Source: Lepidurus packardi (taxonomy: Eukaryota; Arthropoda; Branchiopoda; Notostraca; Triopsidae). From it: a stretch of DNA of 64,000 nucleotides. The translations under genes and the position numbers were made by a program. The notes under the pieces are model-generated. The model had not been told where the DNA came from, did not search any database, and was given only the letters and a program-made list of their open reading frames with translations. The stretch spans positions 310,001 to 374,000 of the forward strand of contig JAKZAN010000001.1 in NCBI GenBank assembly GCA_023053545.1. Reading direction: 5' to 3'. Positions 23,051 to 52,796 of this stretch are shown piece after piece (within the stretch, counting starts at the first letter, position 1; the number at the start of each line of letters is the position of its first letter).

Positions 23051-25318
23051 GGAAGGGATTCGTACAGGGTGTTTGAACTGAACCTGTAAATCGAAACTTC
23101 TAGCGCCTATAAAATTCTAAATAACGCATCAATAAATAACTCATGACTGAGATGGTAATCAGGCTGGCTCGATTCAGCGTTTATTCGCTTCATGAACCGT
23201 GTTGGCTGGATGGGCCTACGAGCCAGAGAAATTGTGAACAGACAGACGGGGATAGGGAAGGGACAAAGGACAAGATGAGGGCGAAAAAATTGGCCACGAG
23301 TAATTTAAGAGCAAATGGGAGGAGAGAAAAAAATAATCAGTCAACAGAGAATCACTCGCCAAAGAAATTTCCCCCTTTTTACATCAGCTGTTGTGGTTCT
23401 GAATCTTCCTGCGCCGAACTAGTTTTTAACAATAACGGAATAACGTTCCCCCAAAACATAATAGCCAAGATAATTGGGCAATGAATTTCTGTGGTGGGTA
23501 AGGGAGAGAGGAAAGGGGGGAGATATAGGCGACAGAAAACTAGAAAAAGGGAGGGAATGGGTTTTTATTTGTTGTCACATTAGTGGTAGTGTTCTTTTTT
23601 TAAATCTTTTGTTCTCTCGTTTGCACATACTGTCCGTTTTTTTAATTTTATCAATACTTTTTTTTTTACTTTTTGGAGGGCTAGCACAGTATAACATATT
23701 CGATATTCTACATAACGATACCTTAAAATTCATACTCGTTAGTAACACTCCATAGGAAAATGGATTAAAAACTAATGCATAATTTCAACACCTAAGAAAG
23801 TTTCCCTTTTTCCATGCCGTTCTGCACATGTCCAAGATCACCATCCCAGACTCCCCTTTCTCCCTCTTTGAATGTTTACCTTAATTTACATTTTTAAGTG
23901 TCCCTTGCTTTCTGCCTACGGGGATATCGGCCTAGAACACGCAACGGTTTCCGCGTCCAATGGAGAAAAAAAGAAAAATACTGGGAAAACATTGGAAGTG
24001 GGATGATAACGCGGAAACTTTTCAGTGTTGTTAACATAGCTCTTCTCTACGCAGGGGAAACAGGGAAAACTCGCCAGACTATTGCTTCACTATCCATTTT
24101 TTGTCTCCAATTCAAGAGTTATTTCGCCCCAGCACAAGCATTCGCTGTGGCTTCAGAAGGGAAAAGAACTTTTTTAAAAAACGTTTTCGATAGACTCCCA
24201 GCACCACACACACTTTTCCATTTCATTCGTACCCCATTTTCTCGTGGCTGCCCCAAATTTGCCATTCCAGATACTTGTTAAGTGAACGAGAGGTGGACAG
24301 ACGGCTTTTCTTTCCCCACGCCATGCTAGCTGACCACGTCATCCAAATTTCGAACGTTTCTTCCGTTGCCCGTGTCTTGCTTGGGTAAGTCGCCGTAAGG
24401 GGGTTGCGGAACCGAAAAGCGGACCGCTTGAATCCAACCCGCTACTTCTCGTGGACCGCAAGCGTTTTAGCGAACATTCTTCTCCTCCCAATAGCAAACA
24501 CACAAACAAAAGGAAGACCTACCCGCTAGGAAAATGAACCAAACAATTTCTTTGGGTGGTGGGATTTGGGGTGTTTGTGTGTGTGTCTGTAGTTATGGAA
24601 AGTCAAATCCAGAGTCATTCGGGATTCACAAAATAACACAAAAAAAATTATATATATAAGGTCTAAGACATTAGCTATCACGCTTAAATTTTTTTTAAAA
24701 TCGTCTTCCGTCTGGTAGGATCACTGCAGTTAGACACACGCAACACTCACTCGATTTACTCTTTTGAAGCCGAAATAGTTTTTTTTTCTTATTTTTTGTT
24801 TTGGTATTCCCTCCTCGCCAAACTAGCCAACACGTGTGTTTCTTTTTTCACATAAACCCTCTGAAACCCTTCCCAAAGATTAAGATATTTTCCCTCCCCC
24901 GAAGAAAAAGACACAGAGAGAAAAAACAGACAGGGGGCGGAGCCACATCTTAACCCTTCAAGTTCTAAGCTTCGGTTATGTGTGCAGAAAAACCGCCATT
25001 TTTCTATATCTTCCTTCTATCCAGGGGGTTAAGGGTTGCTACCCGCCAGGCAAGGCCACGCCCCCTGCGCACTAACAACAGTTTGCTCGACTGGTTGTGT
25101 CACAAAACATGGCAGTGTTTCAGCCCCACTGTTTCCTTTTATCCCGGAGGTTTTTGGGGTGCAGTGTTTCAAGTCTTCTGCGCCATGAACTTCCGTTCAT
25201 CTCAAGAAAAATGAGAAAAATAAAAATGAGAAAAATATCGGTTCGCAACACTTTGGCTCCATGTCAAACGTTTTACGTCCATTCGTTGACTTTTTTGTTT
25301 TTATAAAGAAAATCGGTC
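23051..25318. other. Intergenic DNA / possible PMCA 3'UTR
   Basis: No coding sequence was recognised on either strand. The part next to 25319 should include the 3'UTR of the distal PMCA terminal exon. A GT-rich microsatellite lies near 24570-24590 and a TATATATA run near 24650. Where transcription ends cannot be told from sequence alone. Confidence 0.45.
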
Positions 25319-40769
<15,451 letters not shown>

Positions 40770-43700
40770 GATTCTTCAAACACCGCCTGGCTGGAATTCA
40801 CGCCGAACCAAACCTTCCTGCCGGCCGCTCCGTCGTTCCAAAGACGGCCGTTCCAAGAGGGCGTGGTCCACTCGTGGGAAAAGAGACCCCAATCCCCCCA
40901 CAAAACAATCCCCCCAAATAAGGCCCACGAAGCCTCCTGCACGGGGCTTTCCGGTAAACCGAAGAACCCCCAACGAAGAAAAACGGGCTCTAACCAACCT
41001 GCCTTACGCCAGCATCATCACAAAACCTGGAAAAGACAAAAAACAAGCCAAACATTAGTCTCTTTTCCTTTTCAATGCAACAATGTGTCAGTTTTGTGTC
41101 TTCAACTTGTACATTTGCAACGTGAAAAACTTGGGGCAAACTATCCACTCTTTCTTGCCAGAATAGAAATGGTTCTCTTGGTTTTCACGTTTCTTCCATC
41201 CCAAGATAGGCTTTGGAAACGGATCAAATAGTTTGGAAAGTAAAAGGAAACAGCGCGAGTAGGAGTGATACTTTGATTCACTGAATGGGAAGTTCCATTC
41301 AGACCTGAATGGGTGCTTCGGCTCGGGCACGTTGTGGGGGGAAAGTGTGTATAACCGAGGCATTTATACAGGAGCAACACCTTGAAGGTTGCATTACGAC
41401 TGCCATTACTTTGGTGGAGCGCCTCGGCCGAAATAAACAGCGAAATAAAGTATGCATAATACACGCCAAGCCCGGGGGGGGAGTAGCAGCAGTAAGTACT
41501 ATAACCCCCCTCCGTTCTCCGCAACAATGAATCCGTTTCATTCCCCTTGAGCCAAGCCAGAACTATTCTCCCCTCCTCCCTGTGCTCGGCTTCAAAGGGA
41601 GGGAAACCACGCAGTGGAGCGCGTTCCGAGCCACGACTATGCGGCCCACCTTCTATCAACGCGAGTGCGAACAATGGGCAGCACTTTCACGAGCAAGACT
41701 CCCTGCCATCGGACTCCCAACGACAAGATGGATTCGGACCCGAAACGACCAGTAAAACGGTCCACATTAGAACTAAAATGCTCTTTTTTGGGCGAAATCC
41801 GAGCCAGAAACTTGATCGAAAATAGTATAGTACCACTGATCTTTACATGAACTTAATTCAACGTATTGTTTGTAACAAATACAACCATTTCTATTAGATG
41901 AATTTGATTCCATCTGCAGAAAAAAAACGACCGATGAAGTTAAAGTATTATTTATAAGTTATGATTCCTTTATAGGAGCACTTTATTAGTTAACACGATT
42001 CAAAAGAACGTTTATAAAACTCGTTAAGTCAAGTTTTGCGTCATTCCAACGGAGCATTACTGCAGTACAAGGTTAAGTATAACGCGTAGATTATAAAGGT
42101 TAAGAGCAAATGTTAAGATTAAGAGTAAAATTAAGGTTTAAGGTTAAGAGCAAATGGCGCATCCCAATTTAGCTTTTATGTGAAAGCAACTACTAAGTTG
42201 GAAAGTGTGGTTAAACGTTTCAAAGCCGGTGTAAAACGAAGGGTTTAATGGTTAGGACTAACAGAGTAGTTGGAACGCATCCCAAACATGAAAAGGTCGT
42301 CAATTCATCGGTGCACAACTGACAGATCGACAGTTCAACAGTTCAAAACTTGGCCCGAGTTCAGTGTTCAAAGGCGCAGAGCTAACTCGAAAGGAAGAAA
42401 ACAGTCCCACTTAAATCAATAGCGCAGCTCAAACGAAGGGTACAACTTAGTGAACAATGCAACTTGACCGATCAACAACGACCCACACTTGCTCGTTAAA
42501 TCAGTCTAAAAGCCCCCGACTACCGTCAATATTCCTTTAGAGTACATTAATTCAGTTGAAGCACGACACACCCAGAAAAAGAATGTTTATAACCAAGTTA
42601 AATAATCAACTCTCGCTGTTCAATAGCTCTCAACCCCTACCAGTTCAACCTTTCATTCAAACGTCAAACTGCCGTTCTTTCAAACCAAACAATCATTTCC
42701 AAACTTGAAAACCAAATCCTTTCCAAACTTGGGATAGTCAACAACTACCACAATTCAAGAAAACATTCCATTTCCTAATCCTTGAAGCTAAGCTGAGCAA
42801 CTGAACAATTGAACCAAATGAACTGAATGTCAATTCCTAGTTTTTGAAACAAGGACCAAAAAATCAGATTCATCCTAGAGGCTTAACTTTACCTACCCCG
42901 TTTGAAGGTTGCTAGGAGGTTTCAAACGCAGCAAAACACAATTTACAATACCTCTCTTTTCTTAACTTTGATCAATAAACCTGGGACTAACCGGACAAGT
43001 TCTCAGCCCCGAATGTGCTCTGCGTGCTGTCAAAACTCGCTCACTAACGAATGCTGGCCGCAGCCATTGGGTTAAAAAACCCTCCGATAACCCCCTCAGC
43101 ACTAAAGTTCTATTCAGGCTCTTATCGCCCGCAATCCTGATTACAACTCTCAAGCCGCCATCCCTCAAGATTATAGTGTCTAAAAAAGAATGCCGGCAGA
43201 GAGTGGACCACGAGTCCATTTACACAAAAAGTCCGTGTCTTCCCCAGTCCGTTTGACGTCAATGGAGTCAAGTGACTCGAATCAGTGCGAAGGATTAGAA
43301 TTGATAAGCAAAATAGCTTTGCACCGTTCTCACCACACTATCCCTTTCTTTCTCTTTCGCCCCGTACCCTATACTATAAGCCAGCACATATTCCATTCCC
43401 AGGGTTCCGGCAATACGCTATGGCACTAGCCCAGAATCATGAAAGTGGATGCCCTTTCACTGCCCCAATAAAAACCCATTGTTAACGCGACTTTCCGGGA
43501 AGAAACGGGAAGAAACCCCGCTAGAAACAGACCACCAACTCAACCAAGCTTGCTTAATGCGAAGGCTGCACAGAGCTACACTCCCGCAACAGTGACAACA
43601 TGCTTGAGCAGCAAAACGCCACCAGGATTGCGAGCCAAAGGGGATCAGACACGTGATATCCGTTGCATGGATAGAGAGATCTCGGGCGCTCTCTCCCTCT

Positions 43701-46446
43701 GCGTTCGACTTTTCCTTCGATTCAATCAATAAATACACGACATGGTAACCCCTTTCACTTGTGTCCTTGCGAGGATTTCGTGTCTAGGCAGTTGCCAGCC
43801 ACGCGACGCGGAAATGGACCTTTGCTAGTAGCCGATCGCTGCAACTTCATCAACGTTTATTCTCGGTGTATTCCTTTAATAAGTCCCGGCGAGTGTCACG
43901 TGTCCCGGACATGGTACCCAAGAGCGGAAATTGGGCACCAGTAACACCAAAAACGACTTTTCAGCTCGAACGTTAACCTGAGACGTTATTTTTACCTTAC
44001 AAGAGCTGGTCTACCACTGCCAACAATGAAAACTCACGAATCTCTCGCCATTCGCGGTTCATGAAAGCGCACGGCTACCAGGATTCAGCCATGTGGAAGC
44101 TCAGTTCACCTTGGGAGCCAGAATGATTGACCTACAAGGTTTGCGTGCAAACCCCGCCCCCTACTCACGCAACAACTTCACGATTCTCGCTTGTCTCACA
44201 GAGCACACCCAAAACACACAACACATATACACACAACAGACATAAGAGCCCTGCCTGCTGCCCTTGATTCAATCGATAACCCTGTTCGGTTAGGACTCCG
44301 CCTCCTTTTACCTTGCCCGCTTGTGGAGCACTAAGGATTCAGAGAGCGACTAGGGCGTTGTGCTGCAAAAAAAGAAGCAAAAAAAAGACGCCCACTTGTC
44401 TCGGGGATGTGGGCAAGTGACCAAAACTGCTTTCCACCCTCTCCAAGTCCAAACTCTTCTTCTTTCTAGGAAAAATGCTCAGACCCAAATGTGATCACAG
44501 CAGCCAAATTTCTCGACGCTTCGGAGTCGTGCTGCTTTTAGTTCCGGTGACACACCAAGAGACTGCTCTAGAATATCTTTGGGTGAAAAAAAAACGCCAG
44601 AAATTAAAACATTTCACACTCTTAAGAATCCCAGACTCTCCAAGCGCCCTCCTAGTTAGAATGGACAACTTCCAGTTAAATCTTCAAGTTAAATCCCCAA
44701 CATTCCCTTCAAATCCACGTACTGTACATTCGTTCTGTAGTGACGTTATGTACTGTTCGCAGAGTTTTAAACTTGGAACCCAACTTATCTCTACTTGCTT
44801 TGCAACAAGCTCGTTGAAAAAAAAAAAAAAAAAAAAAAAAACCAAGAACTTCTAAACGAATGTAATGGTTATGGGTCGTACTTGGCATTACCTGTCGAAA
44901 ACGGAGTCAAACAGAGCAGACAATAAAACTCTATTTTAATACTATGATGAATAGTGGGCAAATCTAAGCTAATAGCTAATATGGCTCTTGAGTGTGACGT
45001 CACAGATTTCGCAAGGTAACGGTGAATGAAACGTCCCAGCAAAAGACGACAATCAAATAAAATGTGGGTTTATGCAAACTTGTGCTTCCTTTAAGGAGTA
45101 CTAATTTCCAACTTCTTAGTGTTCGTTTACCTACCCCCCAAAAAAGAGAGAAGGGGATCTGTGGTTAGAAAAAAGGAATGGGTTTTCTCCTGCACTGTCT
45201 TGGAGACGACGCAAAGCTAATAATAGCAGGAAAAACCAGGCCCGCTGGTCGCCTGTTTATACGCAAATGACAATGGTACACAATGGCCCCAGCTACCCCA
45301 AACACAATTCGGAATTAACTGTTGGCGGGCTGTCGACGCCCATCTGTCCCGGTCAGTAAACTCGTCCACGGCGAGTTCGAGTTTGTCTAACCATCCCAAC
45401 CATAACAGCTTCCAAATCTTGGCAAACGCCATACCTTGGTGGTAATGAACATTGCGTCATAAAACGAAAGCCCCAAACGCATCGCTCACTCCGCGTAAGA
45501 GCCCCCGTGTTTCATTGCATTTCCCCCCCTTTTGCCATGGCCGTACATTCATTGTTGGCCAAGCATGAATGTTGCAAGCAAAACTAACCTGCCGGTTACA
45601 CTGTCCGTGTAATAGAACGCCGCAGGAACGTTCGATATATCGATCCGCCGATTCAAACTTGCGCGTTCCCTTCGCGACAACGACAATGAATCCTCTTTTC
45701 GACAAGACTTTGCTTTCGTTTCTTTCCGTTTGCTTTCGTTCTGGGAACAACGGGTCCCAGTCAAAAGTCACGGGCTTAAATACATAAACGTCCCGAAGAA
45801 CGACGAGTACCTTTTCCTTTCTTTTTTTTTATGAGGAAAGTGCGTAGACACGAGAAAACAGAGCAATAATAAAGACATGTTTTTTCGTTTAGAATCTTTT
45901 GTTTCTGTTTTTGTTTCTGGGGAAGGAGATCCCGAGGGAGTAGCTTCCCTAAAACTTGGTTCGCTGTACTAACAGAACGTTTCTGGCGCGATGTCTCTGT
46001 TTGAACTCCATGGGAAAACGCAAGAAAGCAGAAAAGGAAGAAAAATAGAAGCTCCATCTGGGGACCCTTTATTCGATCTCAGCCATTGTTGTCCTATCCC
46101 CTACCTTTTCGCTTTCTTCTCTTCCCTCCGCTTGACGTTGTGACTAACAATCCGGAACGATTACGTAGTCGTAGTTGCCTGACTTTCCATCAAGTGATTT
46201 CCCAGCCAAACTAGTGAATATCGCCTTAATCCAAGTTCCAAACACTGCAGCAATAAGCTATGGTATAGTGAAATGAAAGTTGGGTTGTTTCAGTCGACTC
46301 AAATGAGCGGCTTGGCAATTAGCGAGTCTTGACATTTAACTGAATTACGGTCGCCCGATGTTACAATAGGACCAGCATTGTGACCCACTCTTGGTAATGT
46401 ACAGGGCTAACGAGCTAAGCATGGCACCGAGGCACGTTTGTGCTAC
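40770..46446. other. Gene-poor upstream flank of PMCA
   Basis: The stretch next to 40770 should contain the PMCA 5'UTR and perhaps non-coding first exons, but no promoter or splice site could be assigned with confidence. A poly(A) tract lies at about 44819-44841 and short GGTTAAGAG repeats near 42100-42150. No conserved protein was found in any frame. Confidence 0.45.
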
Positions 46447-46815
46447 AGAGAGTGCAGAACCGTGCCCACTTTGTTTGAAATGTCACGCTTAAGCTTCCTA
46501 CTTAAAGGCCGAAATTATTTCTTTTTTAAATTTAATTTTTTATTTTATTTTATTATTTTATTTTAATTATTTTATTTTATTAGAGAGTGCAGAACCGTGC
46601 CCACTTTGTTTGAAATGTCACTCTTAAGCTTCCTACTTAAAGGCCTAAATTATTTCTTTTTTAAATTTAATTTTTTATTTTATTTTATTATTTTATTTTA
46701 ATTATTTTATTTTATTAGAGAGTGCAGAACCGGGCCCACTTTGTTTGAAATGTCACGCTTAAGCTTCCTACTTAAAGGCCTAAATTATTTCTTTTTTAAA
46801 TTTAATTTTTTTTAT
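46447..46815. repeat. 135-bp tandem repeat, about 2.7 copies
   Basis: AGAGAGTGCAGAACCG begins at 46447, 46582 and 46717, an exact 135-bp period. Each unit ends in a long TTTTATTTTATTA tract; the third copy is truncated in that tract. Copies differ by only a few bases, so the array is recent. Confidence 0.92.
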
Positions 46816-48449
46816 TATTATTTTTTAATTTAGTTCTTCAACGAATAAATTCACATTATTTGCAAAACCATATGGACTTATCTAGCTTGAAAGGACACCA
46901 TTTTGAAAAAAGGTTTCATAATTACAAGGGCTAACCGAACTCATACAAGTCAACAAAGACAATTTAGTAATAATTGAGTTTTCGTTCCATCATTTTCGTT
47001 AGCGAAGCAGTCCATCCTTGAAGAACGTTGAAACAAACGGTCCTTTAGCACCGAATTTCGAACAAGTTTAAGGCTCCCGTTTAGCCTAAGCTTAGTGATG
47101 CGAAACAGTCACAGATGGCACTGATGTATGTTGTTCTTTGGCGAAAGCTTTGCATAGGAAACGGACAGCAAAGCATTCTTCACCTGTATTCTGCACTCTT
47201 CACCTGTACCTTTACTTGAATACTTTCTCTCCCAATACTTGAAACTCTGTGGAAATTGTACTCTCTGTAGAAGTTAAAAGAGCTTCTATCGCAATTGCAC
47301 TCTCTGTAGAGGTTAAAAGAGCTTCTAACCCTTTTCAAATGACTCGTGCTACGCCTGTCCCTTACAAATACCGGATTCAAGATATGCATTCAGAAGCTAC
47401 TCAGGAAATCGCTCCTTTAAAGCCAGATTTATCTCAAACTCGCACAAGACTAAACAGAAAATAGGATCTGTTTGATCTAGGCCAATGTTTCGGCGCTTTT
47501 CAGGCTGCGTGAGCGACCATGATAGGGGCAGCTATTATTGACCTTTAAAAGGAAAAAAATTCAGAGGGATTGGGAAGTCTGTATGGGATAGGATATACGT
47601 GGGGACACTGGCAAACTGACAGACTTCGGGGGGTAGCAGGTGTATTTGGCCGGGAAGATTGACTCGGGCCAAGAACAACAATCAATCCGTCGACCAAGTG
47701 GCTCCGCGCGTCCAGACCCAAAGCTCTCCTTCCCCTCCCGCAGCATTAAGAAAACAGCAAGTTTCCCTCAAAACTCGCTCCCCTGTGTGAGTCACTTAAA
47801 CAATGCCAGCAACCTCCCTCCGGTTTCCCAAAAAACGCCCTCACTTTCCCTTCAAGTACGAGTTTCCGGGATTGGAAGCAGCCAGGTTTTTCGCTTTTCG
47901 GGGGAAATTACGGAAGAGCGTGTGACGCTAGCCTACATTTGCATGGTTTCGCCCTGGAATGTTCGATACGGGTACGTGGCCACGCCGCGAGGTCCCGAAA
48001 GTTATTTCCAGCACCGGGTTCGCAGCACATGGCATGCCAGACCTAAGAGAGCGAGAGCGAGGGCGCAGAGAACAAAACGAGAAGAGCGAGACCAGAACCA
48101 GACCACTCCTAAACCATGCCCCACACGCCGGAGCCTGGCGAACTAAAAATATTTCTAATCGTGCTCTCGACCAAGTTCTGCTGCCCGCAAGCCCTCTGCT
48201 CGCACACAGTTTACGGTCGCTTTCCTTTCCGAAACTTTTTCGTTTCCGCCACAAATGTCTCGTTTCTTAATTTCTTACTCGTTTGCTAGACAAACAGACT
48301 CGACATCCTTCCCCCCTAAGCTCTGCCTAGAGCCACTTTGCATGCCATCTCGAAAATAAAGGAAGAAATGTAATAATAATAATCATCATCATCATCAAAT
48401 CTTCCGTAAGCCCCACAACGGAACGACAGACCCGGGGGTACTTGTTTCT
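46816..48449. other. Intergenic DNA, no gene seen
   Basis: A short tandem duplication of about 42 bp (ACTCTCTGTAGAAGTTAAAAGAGCTTCT, second copy with GG) lies at about 47260-47330. The part from 47640 to 48250 is comparatively GC-rich and open in several frames on both strands, but carries no recognisable protein. Confidence 0.45.
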
Positions 48450-49350
48450 TTTCGAATTTGAATGCATTTTGAATTTCTTTTCGAATTTCGTGAATTGAAT
48501 CGAATTTTTTTCTTTTGAATTTGAATGAATTTTGAATTTCGTTTCGAATTTGCTGAATTGAATCGAGTTTTTTTCGTTTGAATCTGAATGCATTTTGAAT
48601 TTCGTTTCGAATTTGGTGAATTGAATCGAGTTTTTTTCTTTTGAATTTGAATGAATTTTGAATTTGGTGAATTGAATCGAGTTTTTTTCGTTTGAATTTG
48701 AATGAATTTTGAATTTCTTTTTGAATTGGGTGAATTGAGTCGAGTTTTTTCTTTTGAATCTGAATAAATTTTGAATTTCTTTTCGAATTAGTGAATTGAA
48801 TCGAGTTTTTTTCTTTTGAATCTGAATGAATTTTGAATTTCTTTTCGAATTGGGTGAATTGAATCGAGTTTTTTTCGTTTGAATTTGAATGAATTTTGAA
48901 TTTCTTTTTGAATTGGGTGAATTGAATCGAGTTTTTTTTCTTTTGAATTTGAATGAATTTTGAATTTCGTTTCGAATTTGCTGAATTGAATCGAGTTTTT
49001 TTCGTTTGAATCTGAATGCATTTTGAATTTCGTTTCGAATTTGGTGAATTGAATCGAGTTTTTTTCTTTTGAATTTGAATGAATTTTGAATTTGGTGAAT
49101 TGAATCGAGTTTTTTTCTTTTGAATTTGAATGAATTTCGAATTTGGTGAATTGAATCGAGTTTTTTTCTTTTGAATCTGAATGAATTTTGAATTTCTTTT
49201 CGAATTTGGTGAATTGAATCGAGTTTTTTTCGTTTGAATCTGAATAAATTTTGAATTTCTTTTCGAATTAGTGAATTGAATCGAGTTTTTTTTCTTTTGA
49301 ATTTGAATGAATTTTGCATTTCTTTTCGAATTTGGTGACAAGAATCGAGT
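48450..49350. repeat. 63-bp minisatellite, about 14 units
   Basis: The unit GAATTGAATCGAGTTTTTTT then CTTTTGAATTTGAATGAATT then TTGAATTTC.TTTCGAATTTGGT is 63 bp. Shorter units of about 51 bp have lost 12 bases. Because the period is a multiple of three and stop codons are absent, two minus-strand frames stay open for over 300 codons. This is explained by the repeat and not by a gene. Confidence 0.92.
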
Positions 49351-52300
49351 TTTTCCTTTACCTTCCTAAAGCCCCATGCAGCGGCAGATATAATCCTATG
49401 ACGTCACGAGTATCGAACCTATTCACTTTCACACGGAAATGGCTGAGCCTCCGAATTTTTTTTCCTCTCCTGACGCACTGAAAGAACACGAGTTTCAAAG
49501 AGTATTTTTTAAAAAAAATAGGGATACCGTCCAGCGCCAAAGTTGCGACCTAAAGGCACACTCTGTCGAAGAGGGACTGGTGGTAAACTTCAAACGCGGA
49601 ATTCTTCTTGGCAGGCGTGGTCGTCGGCTTTCTTCAGCCTCCCGCGCCAAGCCGCCAATTTAAGAGGGAATTTCGCATAACACACTCCGTCACGGAACCT
49701 TTCTGTTTTCGACAGTTTGGCCCCACTCGAAACTGAAAAAGCCACGTGTCGGCACTATTGGGACTTTGGGGGGGGCAGAATGGGTCACCTACTCCGCCCG
49801 AACATGGCTCTGAAACGTTCTTTCAGGCGGCCGTGGGAAAGATTCCTCTGAACCAAATCCCAAGAAAATTGGTGGATTTTGGGGGGGCAAATCTACGAGC
49901 CCGCGGAAGAAGAGCTCGCCAAGCGACTCGACTCGACACTCCGGGAAGAGCAACTCGGGAGGTTTCCGCAGACGACTCAGGCGGCCGTTTTGAGTAATGG
50001 ACGAACGGGAGATCGATAGAGCCCGCGAGGGCTCCGGCTGCTCCGATCCTGGTTTTTAGCCTTGGCCCGAGAGACGGCCACCAGAAACGGTATTCTCTTT
50101 CGTTCCTTTCTGCGCCACCGCGCGCGCAAGTTTCGCGTGCGCAATTCAAGCAAAACCCTCCGACCAGCTTAAGCTTTTCCCAGCTCTGCTCGCGGAATGA
50201 ATGACACGAAATGAAAACGAGACCGCAATACCAAAGTCGCCCTGTACTCTACTCGGCAACCGAAAGCACAACTTTCCAATACAGCTAAGCCCCGCCCTCC
50301 CGACAAGGCAGTCATCTATTAGCCGTAACGGGCTTCCGGCGTTGTGGGATATTTATCAGCGCTTTCGGAAGGAATGGAGCAAAATTGGCTTGACATCGTC
50401 ATGAATAAGATAACCGGTTCTTTTCCCTCTTCTTTCTACTGAAAAAGAAATGTTGTCAAATGTTGAAAAAGAAATGTTGGTCAAAGTGAGCAGTTTTTTT
50501 GCTAGCTTCGGTGAAGGTGCTTAACAGGAACAATGAGGGGAAAACACGTTCTTCGGGGGGTACGCAAGAGATTTCAATCAATACCAATGGAATTCAACGG
50601 AAAAAAGGAATTTGGCTTTTACATTTTAAATTCCGGGTTTTGCATTCATACGCTTTTTGACCCCAGTTCCCGCTGAGTTTCGTGTTCGGGCCAATTTCGA
50701 TACAATGTTCTAGTTCCGGTATTCTTGCCCGTTTTCTTTCCTTTTCAGTACAGAGAGCAACTTGAGCGTACGGCTTTAGAAAATAAAAAAAAACTTTTTT
50801 AGCTTCAACACTTCTCCAAACAAAACACAGTGGTAAAAGCAAATCGTTCCCATTCCTTCCTTCACTGCAGTTGGCTTTATTTGGGAAACAGCGTTTCAGT
50901 AATAGTCTTCCTTAATACTCATGTTTTAGATACAATACTCATTTATACTGTTTTATACTGTTTTATACTGATTATGATACTGTTTAGATAGTAAATACTC
51001 ATGTTTCATTGATGTATAGACATGAGCCAGTCAATATTGAATAGTATTCAATCTATACTTAATGAATAATATTCCATGCCTGCAATCCGCACTAATATTC
51101 CGCAAACATCCAATATCATTCAACAATCCATTAGCACCATTAAGGTCAGACCTACTACTAGTAAAGTACTAGTAAAGTACACAAAAGTCAAGTAAAGTAA
51201 CTAATTTTTCGCAATTTTAATTTCACCCAATTTCCGCTACACTTTCAAGCTGAATACCGTCAATTCTGTGTCGTCCCGTCCCAGTAAGAAAAGCAGTAAT
51301 TCCGTCCACGATAGAAATCCGCACACCGGGAACGCCCTCCCCGTCGAGCCTGTCAAATGAACCCTTTCTTGCCCGACACCGGTAATAAAAACACTCTACA
51401 CCACTGAAATAACCACCTGTGTATGTACCTAACCAGTTGCTGATCATCCCATCCCTCTATCGCTGCAAAAGTAACTACTCCCTGATTCGCCCCGTAACGA
51501 TATCTAACCAACTGAGCCGAACCACAAAAAAAAAAAATCCCCCCAAAATCGGCAAAGCCTTGTTTGGCCCGAATCAACTTTTCCCATGGAACCAGCAATC
51601 AATAAAGCTCAGCTGGATCAGCACTGATACACACTTTCTCCTTCCGCTCCTTGAGCGCAACCGGAAAGAAAACCCGCCAGCACTGACCTCGACCCACGGA
51701 TCTTCCATCATCCCAGTCAGAAAGCGTTTCAGGACGCATAATGAATGGCATTCTACCACATCCTAACTCTCTGTTTCATCACCCTCGAGTGCGGAACCCA
51801 TATTCATGATTCACTTTATTCACTAGCATCATTTCCCTTGATTGGACAGCAATCGGCCTGTCATAGGAACACGAAGCAATATCAACAACTAACTATATCG
51901 AGTACACACACTCGACGTCCGTAACGCCGACTCATCACGTGAGTTCCGGGAAAGGGAAAATGCAACACGCTACTTTGTGTAGCGCTTAATGGTAAAACGA
52001 CACGCTGGCGATCATCAAGATGCAGTTTGAACGACTCCTTTTATTTTCAATGTTTTATTTTTCAACTGCCTGGAGTAGGTAACGCTATATTAACAATTAG
52101 GAATTATTACATTCTTCGGGGGAGGAATTCTTTTGCAGGGCACAAGAAATAGTTGGAGAGAAGCGTCCGAAAGCAGGCGAAAATGTTTCTGGTCCGAGCG
52201 GAGGCCCGAAGAAAGGGAGACAATGCAGTTGGCAAGACTCCCACGGAAGATCGATAGGAGAAGCGGCTCTGATCACAGCGGAAACCGGCCAGGCCCATTA

Positions 52301-52796
52301 AGAGCCTTTCTCCTCCCCCTCGACAGCTCTAGCCCGCACTAGCGCTTTTACTTTGGGGGGATCTCCTCCCGAAAGTCCGGAGGTGATGACGAGCAACGCA
52401 CGGAAACCCATTCTTTTCCTCCCGATCCGTAAAGGTCAAGCACTGGTAAGCATACGCTGCAACGCCTTATCCGTATATCGCCCCTACTTGGTTTCACCAG
52501 CTTTGCTTGGAGAACCGTCTCAAGTTTGGAACTGGAACCTATGCTAAACGTCCTGGGTAAATCGTCCGGCTCGAAAACAAGACCAAAGGGTTTAAATGGT
52601 CTGTATTTGATTCAGAGACTGGTTCTTTAGACTGTGGATTAAAACCATAAAGGCAGTACAATGATAGGACAAAGATGTGTGCTGAAAGGGAAGCGTCGCT
52701 TTACTTCATGTTAGGCGTAACTTTTGCAATGGTGGAAATGGTGGAACGGAAATTGGGAAGCTATTCCATTCTGCAAATGTTTAGATTCATCCATTT
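49351..52796. other. Gene-poor intergenic DNA
   Basis: Bases 49800-50150 are CpG- and GC-rich compared with their surroundings and could be promoter-like, but no transcript could be inferred. A 12-bp repeat (TTATACTGTTTT) occurs three times near 50940-50970. No conserved coding sequence was seen. Confidence 0.4.

Noticed and set aside
47640-48146. 168-codon open frame in a GC-rich patch
   Set aside because: Both strands are open here because the DNA is GC-rich. No domain or splice evidence.
48316-49341. 341-codon Lys/Asn/Ser-rich open frame on the minus strand
   Set aside because: It is read-through of a 63-bp minisatellite. A second frame is equally open, and no splice or homology support exists.
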